Source of the DNA: JBNAVJ01 sp049700455
GTDB lineage: Bacteria; Bacteroidota; Ignavibacteria; Tepidaquicellales; Tepidaquicellaceae
DNA length: 64,000 bases
Reading direction: 5' to 3'
Assembly: GCA_049700455.1 (NCBI GenBank)
Contig: JBNAVJ010000005.1
Span: forward strand, 62,001-126,000
Position numbers and translations under genes: made by a program. The stretch's first letter is position 1, and the number at the start of each line of letters is the position of its first letter. The notes under the pieces were generated by a model. It was not told the origin of the DNA. It saw nothing but the letters and a program-made list of their open reading frames with translations, and did no database searches. Positions 8,247 through 16,650 of the stretch are shown in pieces.

Positions 8247-10033
8247 TAATCCCTCACCTGAACTGTTATATTTTCATTATAAACATCAAGGGAATTGTTA
8301 CTCAAGTATCTAACCATAATAGCAGCAGCAAGAGGGGCTGCAAATTGATTCCCCCAGCCCGCATTTTCTCCAAGGACACAGACAGCAATCTGAGGGTCAT
8401 CATAAGGTGCGTAGCCAACAAACCAGGAGTGATTATTGCCGTTTGGGTTTTGAGCTGTGCCTGTTTTCCCTGCAAGAACAAATTCAGACGACTTAATATT
8501 TTTAGCAGTTCCACTTCCGTTGACCACAAGATACATACCTTTTTTAATGGCATCATAATACTTTTGCGGGAATTCAATACGATATTGTCTGAATTCAGGC
8601 ACTACTGTTTCCCCAGTTAATGGATTAACAATTTTTCTTACAAGATGCGGTTGACTATATAATCCATCCTTACACATTGCAGAAACATATGCAACAAGTT
8701 GAATTGGTGAAACACCAAGTTCTCCCTGTCCAATACCAAGGTTAACAAGCACCGCCGGAGACCATTTATTAACACCAAAAATTTTATTATAGTATTCAAC
8801 TGAAGGTAAAAGACCGGATGTCTCTCCCGGTAAATCAATTCCCGTTTTAGTTCCAAAACCAAAGAGTTTCGAATAGTAATGAAAATTATCAAGTCCAACC
8901 ATCAAGCCGAGTTTGTAGAAAAATACATTTGACGATACCTCAATTGCCCGTGTTAAATTGATTGCCCCGTAAGCACCGTGATCTTCATAGACTCTATTTC
9001 CATATTGAAATGAACCACCACAGTATATAGTTGATGATGTAGTTATTTTGCCCGAGACAAGAGCTATCATTCCCATCATCATTTTCCAGGTTGAACCCGG
9101 TGGATATTTAGATTGTATAGCACGATTGAAAACAGGCTTACCTTCATCATTAAACAATTTACTAATTTCTTTTTTATCAGGAGTACCTGAAAAAATTGAT
9201 AAATCAAAATCTGGCTTGGATACAAGACACAAGACTTCTCCGTTTCGAGGATCCATTGCTACAATTGCACCTCGTCTTTTTCCAAGTAGTTTTTCGGCAT
9301 ATTCTTGAAGTTCCGGATCTATAGTAGTGTATAAATCATAACCATTTTTAGATTTCTCATCATTTAAACCATTGTTATATGGACCAACTTCTTTTCCATT
9401 AACATCAACAACAATCAATTTAACACCCTTTTCACCTCTGAGATACTTTTCATATTGTTTTTCAAGCCCTGTAATACCGATAAGATCCCCCATCCTATAA
9501 TAACCGTCGTCCTGAGATTCTAATTGCTTTTGTGTAATTTCACCAAGATAACCAAAGATGTGCGAACCTCTGAATTTAATAGGGTAATATCTAAGAGATT
9601 CAACAACATAACTAACACCTTTGAGTTTATCTTTGTTTTCTTCAATGTATGCTACAGTTTTAAAGTCAACATCACGTTTTATATTCACCGGATTATAGCG
9701 ATTAGTGCCTTTAACACTGGAAATGGTTTCAAGTATATCATCTGGACTTTCGTTAATTAATTTAGCAAGTTCTTCAATTTGAGATTTGTCAAATTGAGAG
9801 GGTGTTACTGTTATAGTATAAGACGGTTTATTATCAACCATTACTTTTCCATTTCTATCAAAAATTATTCCACGAGCAGGAGTTTCTATAATCTTCTTAA
9901 TAGAATTTTTTTCTGACTCCTTACCATACTCTTTCTGATTAATAACCTGTAGTTCAATCAATCTAAAAATAAGTACCAACCCTGTAACTATAGTAACTGC
10001 ATAGAAGATTATATGTTTTATCCCATTATTCAT
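8246..10033 (-). CDS. mrdA: Penicillin-binding protein 2, elongasome transpeptidase
   Basis: A class B PBP (595 residues) that crosslinks peptidoglycan during elongation, partner of RodA. One N-terminal membrane anchor (about residues 8-26) is followed by the PBP dimerisation region, with ETPARGIIFDRNG at about 50, and the transpeptidase domain. Active-site motifs are all present: SxxK at Ser314 to Lys317 (GSTWK), SxN at Ser367-Asn369 (VSSNVF) and KTG at Lys523-Gly525 (AGKTGTAQ). It lies two bases after the mreD stop and couples to rodA downstream. Confidence 0.95.
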   Translation of the reverse strand: MNNGIKHIIFYAVTIVTGLVLIFRLIELQVINQKEYGKESEKNSIKKIIETPARGIIFDRNGKVMVDNKPSYTITVTPSQFDKSQIEELAKLINESPDDILETISSVKGTNRYNPVNIKRDVDFKTVAYIEENKDKLKGVSYVVESLRYYPIKFRGSHIFGYLGEITQKQLESQDDGYYRMGDLIGITGLEKQYEKYLRGEKGVKLIVVDVNGKEVGPYNNGLNDEKSKNGYDLYTTIDPELQEYAEKLLGKRRGAIVAMDPRNGEVLCLVSKPDFDLSIFSGTPDKKEISKLFNDEGKPVFNRAIQSKYPPGSTWKMMMGMIALVSGKITTSSTIYCGGSFQYGNRVYEDHGAYGAINLTRAIEVSSNVFFYKLGLMVGLDNFHYYSKLFGFGTKTGIDLPGETSGLLPSVEYYNKIFGVNKWSPAVLVNLGIGQGELGVSPIQLVAYVSAMCKDGLYSQPHLVRKIVNPLTGETVVPEFRQYRIEFPQKYYDAIKKGMYLVVNGSGTAKNIKSSEFVLAGKTGTAQNPNGNNHSWFVGYAPYDDPQIAVCVLGENAGWGNQFAAPLAAAIMVRYLSNNSLDVYNENITVQVRD

Positions 10034-10035
10034 AC

Positions 10036-10527
10036 TTAAGCAAATGTTGATTTACGACGCGGTAACAGTAAATAAATCAATGACACAATCAGCGTGTATG
10101 CAGACGAAGTCAACACATACCGCATAAGAACAATAAGGTATTTAATGTTCGCCCCCTGGAAATATATAGAATAAAAAACAAAATTCGATACAAGACTAAT
10201 TATAAAAACAACTAAGAGAAAGTACTGGTTTTTTAAAAACTTCTCATCTTCTCTCTTAAAAAATCCTGCAACAAAACACGCCAGCGTATAAGAAAGCGCC
10301 TGTAAACCAATAAATGTTCCTCCTAATATATCTATTAAAAGCCCTGCAAAGAACCCAAATGTTACACCTGTTATTTTCCCTTCTTTAATACTAATATACG
10401 CTAAGATTACTATTACCAGATCAGGACTGATATTGTACGTCGATATAGCAAGCAACCAGATAAGCGATTTTTGTAATACAATAAATACAGCTAAAACTAC
10501 TACATATTTCAGAATTTTAGATACCAA
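10036..10527 (-). CDS. mreD: MreD, rod-shape-determining membrane protein
   Basis: A 163-residue hydrophobic protein with about five membrane segments. The family pattern is visible at PDLVIVILAYISIKEGK followed by GFFAGLLIDILGGTFIGLQAL. MreD is part of the MreBCD/RodA/PBP2 elongasome. The only usable start is TTG at 10527, which sits three bases beyond the mreC stop codon (10530-10532). Position between mreC and the PBP2 gene is the standard order. Confidence 0.92.
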   Translation of the reverse strand: MVSKILKYVVVLAVFIVLQKSLIWLLAISTYNISPDLVIVILAYISIKEGKITGVTFGFFAGLLIDILGGTFIGLQALSYTLACFVAGFFKREDEKFLKNQYFLLVVFIISLVSNFVFYSIYFQGANIKYLIVLMRYVLTSSAYTLIVSLIYLLLPRRKSTFA

Positions 10528-10529
10528 AC

Positions 10530-11354
10530 TTATTTCTTAAAAGTTTTTTCAAGTTCGCTTCTTTCATTAGATGGAATGTACTTAACAACAAATACCTCCT
10601 CTATATTATGGAAATTTACTAAAGGGACAGCAACAACTTTTCTGAAAAGATTATCAAGATGTCCTACCTCAACGACTACTGCAACAGGAATACCGGGCGG
10701 GAACAAGTTACTATATTCAGAGGTAATTATCACATCACCAACACTAACATCAGCACTTTTAGGGACATTCTTAACTAATAAATCCGAAGAACCATCATAA
10801 CTAAGAATTCCATCAATGCGGGAGCGTTGATCCTTAACAGTTACTTTTAAATCTCTATTAAGTAATATCTGAGCAATTGAATAGTGCGCACTTGTAGCAA
10901 CTATCCTACCAACCAATCCATCATCAGTTATTACCGGCATCCCAATAAAAACGCTGTCGGATTCCCCAATATCAAGAGTTATAGTGTTTCTTGTTTGCAC
11001 CAAAGATTTATTAATGATTTTACCTCCTACTAAACTTAAGTGGGACTTTTCTTTGAAATTAAGCAATTTGGTTAACCGTATGTTTTCAAGTTTAGCCTCT
11101 TTCAAATCGGCGAGTTCTTTTGCAAGTCTAATGTTATTTTCCCTCAGGAGTTTATTTTCTGTTTCAAGTGCAAAAATATTTGGGATAGCTGATATTCCGC
11201 TTTGAATAGTCCCAAATGAAGTTATAGCAACAGCGCGAAGAAATCTGATTTGAAAATTATCATTGGTAAATATCAAGATGAGTGAAATTATAACAAATAA
11301 ACTTAACAACAGATATTCTTTTATATCAAATGCTATATCAAAAAATCTTTTCAT
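10530..11354 (-). CDS. mreC: MreC, rod-shape-determining protein
   Basis: A 274-residue periplasmic elongasome scaffold with one N-terminal membrane segment (about residues 12-30). It has a leucine-rich coiled coil at about residues 65-100 (ENKLLRENNIRLAKELADL) and a beta-rich MreC core containing GMPVITDDGLVGRI and DVIITSEYSNLFPPGIPV. It tells MreB inside the cell and PBP2 outside the membrane where to work. It follows mreB by 36 bases and precedes mreD by two. Confidence 0.95.
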   Translation of the reverse strand: MKRFFDIAFDIKEYLLLSLFVIISLILIFTNDNFQIRFLRAVAITSFGTIQSGISAIPNIFALETENKLLRENNIRLAKELADLKEAKLENIRLTKLLNFKEKSHLSLVGGKIINKSLVQTRNTITLDIGESDSVFIGMPVITDDGLVGRIVATSAHYSIAQILLNRDLKVTVKDQRSRIDGILSYDGSSDLLVKNVPKSADVSVGDVIITSEYSNLFPPGIPVAVVVEVGHLDNLFRKVVAVPLVNFHNIEEVFVVKYIPSNERSELEKTFKK

Positions 11355-11390
11355 TTTCTATACTATACCTGTTGTTTGCATTTCAGAACA

Positions 11391-12407
11391 TTAACGTTTC
11401 AACATTACTTTTCTATAAAAATTAATATCCTCGAGCACTTTTCCTGTACCTCTTGCAACTGCTGTTAGCGGATCTTCTGCTACATGGACAGGGACCCCCG
11501 TTTCCATCCTTACTCTCTCATCAAGCCCCTGCAACAAAGCACCACCACCAGTAAGGAAAATGCCTTTTTCAAGAATGTCTGCTGAAAGTTCAGGAGCAGT
11601 TTTTTCAAGTGCAACTTTAATAGCTTCAATCATCTGACGAACCGGACCATCAAGAGCTTCACGTATTTCTATAGAACTTATTTCGGTGGATTTCGGGACT
11701 CCAGCAACAAGATCCCGCCCAAGAACCTCAATAATAGTCTCTTCTTTCAGGGGCATAACTGAACCAGCTTTACATTTAATATTTTCCGCTGTGTTCTCAC
11801 CTATAAGTAAATTCTGATTATTTCTAAAGTATCTTATAATAGCTTCTGTTAACTCATCTCCGGCAATCCTTATTGAAGTGCTGTTAGTTATTCCACCAAG
11901 ACAGATAACAGCAATTTCAGTTGTTCCACCCCCAATATCCACAATCATATTTCCTTCTGGAGCCATAACATCAAGCCCAATACCGATAGCTGCAGCCATT
12001 GGTTCTGTTATAAGATAAACTTCTTTAGCACCAGCATGTTCTGCTGTATCCCTAACCGCACGTTTTTCTACTTCGGTAATGCCACTTGGAACACAAATTA
12101 CTATTCGTCTGGCAGGCATAAAGCTTCGTGTGATTCTCTTGATAAATTCTTTCAACATCATTTCCGCAACATCAAAATCTGCAATAACACCATCACGTAA
12201 GGGTCTAACAGTAACAAGCTCCTTATGAACCCTACCTATCATATTCTTTGCTTCGTGTCCTATGGCTACAAGTTTCTTTGTTGTTTGATCATAAGTAACA
12301 ATCGAAGGTTCATTTAACACTATTCCCTTCCCTTTCATATAGATCAAAGTATTCGCAGTACCAAGATCTATTGCTATATCATTAGAAAACATTCCAAATA
12401 ACGGCAT
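11391..12407 (-). CDS. mreB: MreB, actin-like cell-shape protein
   Basis: A 338-residue bacterial actin that forms membrane-bound filaments directing side-wall synthesis. The N-terminus has a short hydrophobic membrane-binding stretch (MPLFGMFSNDIAIDLGTANT), and the actin ATPase signatures are intact: DLGTANTLIY (phosphate 1), MIVDIGGGTTEIAV (phosphate 2, about residue 155) and LTGGGALLQGLDE (adenosine, about residue 288). Length is normal. It begins 48 bases after purH ends, so it may have its own promoter or be read from purNH. Confidence 0.97.
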   Translation of the reverse strand: MPLFGMFSNDIAIDLGTANTLIYMKGKGIVLNEPSIVTYDQTTKKLVAIGHEAKNMIGRVHKELVTVRPLRDGVIADFDVAEMMLKEFIKRITRSFMPARRIVICVPSGITEVEKRAVRDTAEHAGAKEVYLITEPMAAAIGIGLDVMAPEGNMIVDIGGGTTEIAVICLGGITNSTSIRIAGDELTEAIIRYFRNNQNLLIGENTAENIKCKAGSVMPLKEETIIEVLGRDLVAGVPKSTEISSIEIREALDGPVRQMIEAIKVALEKTAPELSADILEKGIFLTGGGALLQGLDERVRMETGVPVHVAEDPLTAVARGTGKVLEDINFYRKVMLKR

Positions 12408-12455
12408 TTTATGACCTCATTCTTTTTTAGTTTTTCAAATATAACAAAAATATTT

Positions 12456-13979
12456 TTAATGTTTGAAATGCCTTATCCCGGAAAAGACCATTGCAAGACC
12501 ATTCTCATCGGCAGCTTTAATAACTTCATCATCCCTGATGGAACCACCAGGCTGAATAACGCAGCTGGCTCCAGCTTTAGCAAGCTCAACAACTCCATCC
12601 GGGAATGGGAAAAAAGCATCGGATGCTACTGCACTGCCATCAAGATTCTTCCCGAACTGCTTTGCCTTCATAATCGCAATCCGTGTCGAATCAACCCGTG
12701 AAGGCTGCCCACCTCCAATCCCAAGTGTTGCACCATCCTTAACAAATACCACTGCGTTCGACTTCGTATGCTTTGCAACTTTCTCAGCAAATAGAAGATC
12801 AAGTATCTCTTTATCAGAGGGAACTTTAGTAGTAACACACTTCAAATTCCTTTCGGAAGAATTTAATTTATCAGTATCCTGTAGAAGATACCCCCCTGCA
12901 ACCTTTCTCAGTTCAAATGTTGACTCAATATTTTTATACTGAATAATCCTTCTATTCTTTTTATTGAAAAGTAAATTAAGAGCTTCCTTATCAAATTCAG
13001 GAGCCATAATAATTTCAGTAAAAATCCTGTCAACTTCTGCTGCAGTTTCAAAATCCAGTCTCCTATTGAATATAACAATTCCACCAAATGCAGAGACAGG
13101 GTCAGAACTATATGCGTTTAAATATGCATCACGAAGCACGTTGGATAAAGCAACTCCACAAGGATTACCATGCTTTATAATCGCACAGGCTTTAAGTTCA
13201 TTATTAAATTCCGCAATCAACTGTAAAGCTGCATTAATATCAAGCAAATTGTTATACGAGAGTTCCTTTCCGTGTAAAACCTTGAAGAGTTTATCAAAAT
13301 CTTGCTTAACAAGAAATCCTTTTTGATGGGGATTCTCTCCGTATCTAAGCGGCATCAAATTGTCAAGGCTAACAAAATCGGGATATTCACTATCACTTAG
13401 TAGATGTTTGAAATATTCTGTAATTGCGCTATCGTAAACAGTTGCCCTTAAGAATGCTTCATAAGCAAGACGCAATTTATATTCATCGGGTAAGTTAGAC
13501 TGAAATTTTGTATATACGTTTATGAACTCCTGGTACTGTTTCGGTTCAACAAGTATGCTAACAGATTTGAAATTCTTTGCCGCAGCTCTGATAAGAGAAA
13601 TGCCACCGATATCAATCTTCTCTATAGCTTCAGCAAGAGTACAGCCCTCCTGTTTAACAGTCTCTTCAAATGGATAGAGATTAACAACCACAACATCTAT
13701 GCCTGATAAATTCATATTACCCATAAATTCTTGATGAGCAGAGTTTTCCCTGTCATAAAGAATACCTGCAAAGATGTGTGGATGTAAAGTTTTAACTCTG
13801 CCATCAAGAATTTCTGGAAAGGAAGTTATCTTTTCAATCTCAGTAACAGCAATACCATTGGCAATTAAATAAGAATAAGTTCCCCCTGTAGAAATGATTT
13901 CAAATCCATTATCAACAAGAAATTTTGAGAGCTCAACAATCCCATCTTTTTTATAAACACTTATGAGTGCTCGTTTCAT
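12456..13979 (-). CDS. purH: PurH, bifunctional AICAR transformylase / IMP cyclohydrolase
   Basis: Catalyses the last two steps of purine synthesis, AICAR to FAICAR to IMP. The 507 residues divide into an N-terminal MGS-like IMP cyclohydrolase domain (about 1-190: KRALISVYKKDG, FEIISTGGTYSYL, GRVKTLHPHIFAGIL) and the transformylase domain (MPLRYGENPHQKG, ELSYNNLLDINAAL, IIKHGNPCG, SDPVSAFGGI, and C-terminal SDAFFPFPDGV). I use ATG 13979, which gives the canonical MKRALISV start, instead of the upstream TTG. It starts four bases after the purN stop. Confidence 0.97.
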   Translation of the reverse strand: MKRALISVYKKDGIVELSKFLVDNGFEIISTGGTYSYLIANGIAVTEIEKITSFPEILDGRVKTLHPHIFAGILYDRENSAHQEFMGNMNLSGIDVVVVNLYPFEETVKQEGCTLAEAIEKIDIGGISLIRAAAKNFKSVSILVEPKQYQEFINVYTKFQSNLPDEYKLRLAYEAFLRATVYDSAITEYFKHLLSDSEYPDFVSLDNLMPLRYGENPHQKGFLVKQDFDKLFKVLHGKELSYNNLLDINAALQLIAEFNNELKACAIIKHGNPCGVALSNVLRDAYLNAYSSDPVSAFGGIVIFNRRLDFETAAEVDRIFTEIIMAPEFDKEALNLLFNKKNRRIIQYKNIESTFELRKVAGGYLLQDTDKLNSSERNLKCVTTKVPSDKEILDLLFAEKVAKHTKSNAVVFVKDGATLGIGGGQPSRVDSTRIAIMKAKQFGKNLDGSAVASDAFFPFPDGVVELAKAGASCVIQPGGSIRDDEVIKAADENGLAMVFSGIRHFKH

Positions 13980-13983
13980 AAAT

Positions 13984-14586
13984 TTATAAATCAAGTTTAA
14001 TTCTTCCTTCTTCTATTAAGCTAATAACATACGGATAATACCTGTGTTCAAGTTCAAGTACGCGTTTTTGTAAAGAATATTCATCATCAGCCTCATCTAT
14101 TTCTATACATTTCTGGAAGAGTATCTTCCCTTCATCATAGTTTTCGTTAACACAATGAATTGTAATACCGGTAACCTTAACGCCAGCCTGAATCACAGCC
14201 TTATGAACATTGATGCCGTACATTCCCTTACCGCCAAACATAGGAAGCAAAGCAGGATGAATATTAATTATTCGATTCTTAAAACTTCTAACGACCTCTG
14301 GTTCAACCATCTTCATATATCCGGCAAGCACAATTAAATCTATAGAATATTTGAAAAGAACATCCAGGAAAACATTAGCGTATTCTTTGTCACTCAGATG
14401 AGGATAAACCTTTCTACTGATATGAACAACCTCTACACCAAACTTGCGAGCAATACTCACAGCTCCACAGGTAGAATTGTTCGTTATTAGTAGAGATATA
14501 TTAGATCTTATAAGCCCTTCTTTTCGAGCTTTCAGAATAGCAAGAAAATTCGAGCCCGTTCCTGAAGCAAAAACGCTAATATTCAA
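13984..14586 (-). CDS. purN: PurN, phosphoribosylglycinamide formyltransferase
   Basis: Transfers a formyl group from 10-formyl-THF to GAR in purine synthesis. The 200-residue protein has the GAR-binding N-terminus VFASGTGSNF, then LAGYMKMV, the catalytic RIINIHPALLPMFGGKG (Asn-x-His), and ITIHCVNENYDEGKIL with the catalytic Asp (YDEG). The GGKGMYGxxVHKAV loop is typical of Bacteroidota-type PurN. The start is TTG at 14586; no in-frame ATG lies upstream. purN-purH form one unit ahead of mreB. Confidence 0.95.
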   Translation of the reverse strand: MNISVFASGTGSNFLAILKARKEGLIRSNISLLITNNSTCGAVSIARKFGVEVVHISRKVYPHLSDKEYANVFLDVLFKYSIDLIVLAGYMKMVEPEVVRSFKNRIINIHPALLPMFGGKGMYGINVHKAVIQAGVKVTGITIHCVNENYDEGKILFQKCIEIDEADDEYSLQKRVLELEHRYYPYVISLIEEGRIKLDL

Positions 14587-14642
14587 TTCTTACATTATCT
14601 TATAAAAATAAACAAATATTAGCGTTTTTTCAACTGAAGTAT

Positions 14643-14669
14643 TGGTAGGGAAATAGTAATCCCCTACCA
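14643..14669. terminator. Perfect hairpin after the PqqD/ATP-grasp gene cluster
   Basis: An exact eight-base stem TGGTAGGG (14643-14650) with CCCTACCA (14662-14669) and an 11-base loop. It sits just past the last stop of the minus-strand cluster (14687) and before purN. It is placed like a terminator, but no T run follows immediately on the minus strand, so it could instead be an mRNA-stabilising 3' hairpin. Confidence 0.5.
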
Positions 14670-14686
14670 TTGTAAAATATACGATA

Positions 14687-15334
14687 TTACTTCTTATTAA
14701 GTGCCTTCAGACCTTCAAGAGCAGAAGCATCATCAGGGCTAATCAGAAGCACTCTATTAAATAGAGTTTCAGCTTCGCTATATTTACCGAGTTTGAAATT
14801 GGTCCAGGCAAACATTAACACAGAGTAATAATCAAAAGGATAGCTGTTTACAACCTTTTCGAACTGTTTATAGGCTTTATCATAATCAGGTTTGTAATAG
14901 TAAATTAGACCCAGTCGGTAATTGGCTACCGAGTTGTTAGGATCAAAACTTAAAATGTTTTGATAAATTTCTTCTACCTTTCCCCATTTTTCCGTTGCAG
15001 CATATGGATACACCAAACCAAACTTAGCTTCAATTGAGAGAGGCATCAGCTTGTTAGCAATTTCATAATATTTTATAGACTCATCATATTGTTTATTAAG
15101 ATAAGTCAGCCAACCCAACCGTAGATTAATTTCATAATTATTCCTATCATACACATCACTCAAAACTTTGATTGCAGATGCATAGTCCCCCTGACTTTCA
15201 TATACATAACTATCTTTGAATGCACTTCTCAAATCTACAATTGGAGCATAACTGCTTTGTGCATTGATAGCAACAATCGTAAACATCACAAAAGCTGCTA
15301 TCAAGAACCTTTTAGACCACTTTAGAATGTCCAT
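14687..15334 (-). CDS. Exported TPR-repeat protein, last gene of the PqqD/ATP-grasp cluster
   Basis: A 215-residue protein with an N-terminal signal peptide (FLIAAFVMFTIVAINAQS). Residues about 30-210 consist of tetratricopeptide repeats of about 34 residues (GDYASAIKVLSDVYDRN, KQYDESIKYYEIANKLMP, NSVANYRLGLIYYYKPDYDKAYKQFEKVV, GKYSEAETLFNRVLLISPDDASAL). TPRs bind partner proteins or peptides, here probably in the periplasm. The ATG at 15334 overlaps the upstream gene by 13 bases and has a good ribosome site (GGAGG about 6 bases before it). This suggests it is made together with the beta-barrel-like protein. Specific function unknown. Confidence 0.8.
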   Translation of the reverse strand: MDILKWSKRFLIAAFVMFTIVAINAQSSYAPIVDLRSAFKDSYVYESQGDYASAIKVLSDVYDRNNYEINLRLGWLTYLNKQYDESIKYYEIANKLMPLSIEAKFGLVYPYAATEKWGKVEEIYQNILSFDPNNSVANYRLGLIYYYKPDYDKAYKQFEKVVNSYPFDYYSVLMFAWTNFKLGKYSEAETLFNRVLLISPDDASALEGLKALNKK

Positions 15335-16650
15335 TTTAAACCTCCGATTAAATTATGATTATATTCTTTAAAAAAGTTTGTTAAAATATTGTTACTATTA
15401 TAAGTATATTTTGGGACTTCCTGAACATAAAATGAATATCTAACCAGAAGCTCTACCTTATCAGAGAGCAGGAAAAATAAATTTACTCCCGCTAAATTGG
15501 AAATTTTATCTTCTACATTGTAAACAATATAATAATTGTCTTCAGAATAATTGACAATGGTTCCAAAAGTATACTGAAGTTCTGCCCAAACCTTATTCAA
15601 AAGTTTAAATCCTATTTTTGTTCTTAGTAAGCCCCGCTCGACAGCATAGTTGTTGGTATTAATATTTCTGTGAAGAATAAAGTTTGACACAAGGTATAGG
15701 TTAAGATTACTCTTAGGGTATAAGGTGACATCAAGACTAGATTGTCTCTGATTATTATTATTCATATTAGAGACAGAGTTTGAAAGTCCCAGAGTGATAT
15801 TACCAAGTTCTTTTGATAAACTCAAACCAAATATATAGTTGTTCTGAGATGAAGAAGTTTTTTGAGCAACAAAATCCGACCCTGATTGTAATACAAGAAG
15901 CTCTTCGTAATTAACAAATAGCAAGTTCATTGTGAGTGTAGTGTAAAAATTCGCACCCAGATAAATTCCTCCTGTAAGATAATAGTTCCACTGCTGAGTA
16001 CGCAAATCAACTTCTTGCAATTTATTCTTATTAAAAAACTGTCCGGTCCGAGAAATGTTCAGACCACTTACACCGTGAAATAAACTTACTCGCTCAGATA
16101 TAGAATGCAATAGATTAAGACTGAAATAATTACTGTTATTTCTAATGAGCTGAGACTCCACTGTTTGAGAACCTCCTTTACCAAAATTGGTTTTGGTATC
16201 ATCGTAATTACTGTTTATACCATAACCACCCTCTACATAACTGCCGGCAACAAATTTAGGTTCTAAGTAGTGAACCTTTTGACGAAGTGAAGGGGGTAAT
16301 AATGTAGCAAGAAGATTTAATTTGGCAGTTTTGTTTGTAAACAAATAGGAATAATACAGATATTCTAATGCTATGGTATCGCCAGGCTGAAACTCCAGCG
16401 CACGTTCAAAATGAGGTATTGCTGAAAGATATTTTTTGAGTTCATAATATCCTATACCTGCACGCATTCTTAAATAATAAAAATCAACTCCATTACTTAT
16501 AGCGTCTTCACAATAGATTGTTAAACTATCCCATTTCCCTGCTACATAAAGTTCAAAGGATTTAGCATCAACTTCAGATTTATCATTTTTTGTCTGAGAC
16601 ACAGCAGATGAAACAAGTATCAATAAAACGAGTATTATTCCTGCACGCAT
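15322..16650 (-). CDS. Exported TPR plus outer-membrane beta-barrel-like protein
   Basis: A 442-residue protein with a signal peptide (MRAGIILVLLILVSSAVSQ). About residues 25-110 hold TPR-like helices (LRMRAGIGYYELKKYLSAIPHFERALEFQPGD in segments). From about residue 130 to the end, alternating amphipathic strands and a C-terminal aromatic residue (LIGGLKWTF) suggest an outer-membrane beta-barrel of about 14 strands. Such TPR-barrel proteins in exopolysaccharide systems guide polymer across the outer membrane. That role here is only an inference. It overlaps the upstream fusion gene by 16 bases and the downstream TPR gene by 13. Confidence 0.7.
   Translation of the reverse strand: MRAGIILVLLILVSSAVSQTKNDKSEVDAKSFELYVAGKWDSLTIYCEDAISNGVDFYYLRMRAGIGYYELKKYLSAIPHFERALEFQPGDTIALEYLYYSYLFTNKTAKLNLLATLLPPSLRQKVHYLEPKFVAGSYVEGGYGINSNYDDTKTNFGKGGSQTVESQLIRNNSNYFSLNLLHSISERVSLFHGVSGLNISRTGQFFNKNKLQEVDLRTQQWNYYLTGGIYLGANFYTTLTMNLLFVNYEELLVLQSGSDFVAQKTSSSQNNYIFGLSLSKELGNITLGLSNSVSNMNNNNQRQSSLDVTLYPKSNLNLYLVSNFILHRNINTNNYAVERGLLRTKIGFKLLNKVWAELQYTFGTIVNYSEDNYYIVYNVEDKISNLAGVNLFFLLSDKVELLVRYSFYVQEVPKYTYNSNNILTNFFKEYNHNLIGGLKWTF

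Noticed and set aside
13980..13994. TTG at 13994 as the PurH start
   Set aside because: PurH proteins begin MKRALIS; ATG 13979 gives that exactly and removes the overlap with purN.
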